NCBI RefSeq assembly: GCF_000003605.2
Contig: NW_003124663.1
Span: 1-23,078 of the forward strand
Length of the DNA stretch: 23,078 nt
DNA from: Saccoglossus kowalevskii
Lineage: Eukaryota > Hemichordata > Enteropneusta > Harrimaniidae
Reading direction: 5' to 3'
The position numbers and the translations under genes were made by a program. The notes beneath the pieces are model-generated. The model was given only the letters and a program-made list of their open reading frames with translations, searched no databases and was not told the origin of the DNA. Below are positions 22,292 to 23,078 of the stretch, in pieces (the first letter of the stretch is position 1; every line of letters begins with the position of its first letter).

Positions 22292-22966
22292 CTGTCGTCA
22301 TTACTACACTACTGACATAGCTGTCGTCATTACTACACTACAGACATAGCTGTCGTCATTACTACACTACTGACATAGCTGTCGTCATTACTACACTACT
22401 GGCATAGCTGTCGTCATTACTACACTACAGACATAGCTGTCGTCATTACTACACTACTGACATAGCTGTCGTCATTACCACACTACTGGCATAGCTGTCG
22501 TCATTACTACACTACTAGCATAGCTGTTGTCATTACTACACCACTGACATAGCTGTCGTTATTACTACACCATTGGCATAGCTGTCGTCATTACTACTCC
22601 ACTGACATAGCTGTCGTCATAACTACTCTACTGACATAGCTCTCGTCATTACTATACCACTGGCATAGCTGTCGTCATTACTACACCACTGACATAGCTG
22701 TCGTCACTACAACACTACTGACATAGCTGTCGTCACTACTACACTACTGGCATATCTGTCGTCATTACTACACTACTGACATAGCTGTCGTCATTACTAA
22801 ACTACTGACGTAGCTGTCGTCATTACTACACTACTGACACAGCTGTCGTCATTACTACACTACTGGCATAGCTGTTGTCATTACTACACCACTGACATAG
22901 CTGTCGTCATTACTATACCACTGGCATAGCTGTCGTCACTACTACACCACTGACATAGCTGTCGTC

Positions 22967-23078
22967 ACTACTACACTACTGGCATATCTGTCGTCATTAC
23001 TACACTACTGACATAGCTGTCGTCATTACTACACTACTGACGTAGCTGTCGTCATTACTTCACTACTGACATAGCTGA
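22967..23078. repeat. Copy of 604-715 at the right end
   Basis: The cgtcactac, ggcatatctg (22981), plain, gacgtag and attacttcac (23054) units match 604-715 at offset 22363. The final bases, agctga, depart from agctgt at the window edge only. Confidence 0.85.

Larger units (their letters stand above)
1..23078. repeat. 29-bp satellite array filling the whole window
   Basis: The entire window is a head-to-tail array of a 29-bp unit, about 795 copies, all in one orientation. Taking the unit as starting at GACATAG, its landmarks in order are GACATAGCTGTC, GTCATT and then ACTACACTACT. It has 4 G, 8 C, 8 A and 9 T. Common variants are 30-bp units ending cacttact, cacgtact or cacatact. Rarer lengths of 21, 27, 28 and 34 bp also occur. 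Common substitutions include gttgtc for gtcgtc, cgatac for cattac, ggcatag for gacatag, and caccact for cactact. No unique sequence interrupts the array and neither end of the window leaves it. Stops in each unit rotate through all three frames on both strands, so no long reading frame can exist. This is typical eukaryotic satellite or minisatellite DNA; I do not recognise the family or species. Confidence 0.98.
20930..23078. repeat. Right edge-dialect domain
   Basis: From about 20.93 kb the cgatac variant disappears and the edge markers return: ggcatatctg (21097, 22749, 22981), ggcatgg (21271, 21502), attagcat (21644, 21934), gaaatag, cttttgtc and agctctcgtc (22637). The switch is at an odd unit, gatatagaag (20931-20940). 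Several segments copy the left domain at offsets 20479, 20710, 21841 and 22363. The array has not ended at base 23078. Confidence 0.78.

Noticed and set aside
1-23078. CRISPR array with 29-bp repeats
   Set aside because: The unit length resembles a CRISPR repeat, but units abut directly with no unique spacers, no cas genes and no leader.
1-23078. Protein-coding repeat gene on either strand
   Set aside because: Each unit has TAG and TGA on + and TAG, TAA and TGA on -. With a 29-bp period these move through all frames, so consensus sequence stays open for only about 20 codons. Units that lose both + stops are isolated.
1-23078. Plasmid or phage origin iterons
   Set aside because: Iteron clusters hold a handful of copies next to a replication gene. 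Here there are hundreds of copies and no gene.
1-23078. Telomeric repeat or CENP-B box
   Set aside because: No TTAGGG-like run is present, and no unit contains the CENP-B core as I know it. Centromeric location remains possible but is not shown by sequence.
1-23078. Promoter-like TATA or ATG-start signals
   Set aside because: Apparent matches such as tatact or atgacg recur with the 29-bp period as part of the unit and carry no specific information.
1-23078. Contamination or artificial sequence
   Set aside because: Structured variants, nested duplications and CpG-type changes look like natural satellite evolution. Assembly errors in copy number remain possible and cannot be judged from sequence alone.
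1-23078. Nucleosome or helical phasing by the 29-bp period
   Set aside because: 29 bp is about 2.8 helical turns, and five units (145 bp) only roughly match a nucleosome core. There is no phased A-tract, so the idea has no real support here.
1-23078. A new encoded molecular system
   Set aside because: Nothing coding or RNA-like is visible. The notable content is the repeat's higher-order organisation, and a stronger claim would be unsupported.

Overview
The window is one uninterrupted tandem-repeat (satellite) array. From base 1 to base 23078 it consists of roughly 795 head-to-tail copies of a 29-bp unit, all in the same orientation. No unique flanking DNA is visible at either end, so the array continues beyond the window on both sides. 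I see no protein-coding gene, RNA gene, transposon, CRISPR array, promoter or terminator. A 23-kb array of this kind indicates a eukaryotic nuclear genome (centromeric, pericentromeric, subtelomeric or other heterochromatin), and I cannot name the species. Frequent CG-to-TG and CG-to-CA differences between copies are compatible with a genome that methylates CpG, but they do not prove it.

The consensus unit can be read as five perfect copies at 2070-2214. It is about 41% GC, with twice as many C as G on the + strand. It contains an AluI site (AGCT), one CpG, a short inverted repeat (GACA-TAGC-TGTC) and two adjacent ACTAC pentamers. Because 29 is not a multiple of 3, the stops in each unit (TAG and TGA on +; TAG, TAA and TGA on -) rotate through all frames and close every frame on both strands.

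The units are not a random mix. Diagnostic variants define two repeat dialects. An 'edge' dialect fills about 1-1700, 2270-2640, 10.06-11.0 kb and 20.93-23.08 kb (markers: gaaatag, attagcat, cttttgtc, cattagtac; no cgatac). A 'core' dialect fills most of 1.7-20.9 kb (markers: cgatac units, 30-bp units ending cacttact, the PstI module). Within the core, blocks of 0.2-1.2 kb recur in collinear order at fixed offsets. These include nine copies of a PstI-bearing module, five full copies of a 291-bp module, three copies of a doubled 87-bp trimer, and near-identical blocks 6989, 5757, 8241, 2719 and 17979 bp apart. The first 450 bp of edge dialect recurs at 21.89-22.29 kb.

The layout fits growth by repeated segmental duplication, unequal exchange and patchy conversion. 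The informative content is this higher-order mosaic, with its breakpoints, whole-unit indels and pentamer slippage. I found no evidence of a new molecular system encoded here. Offsets and block ends were read by eye; ends are approximate to within about a unit where stated.
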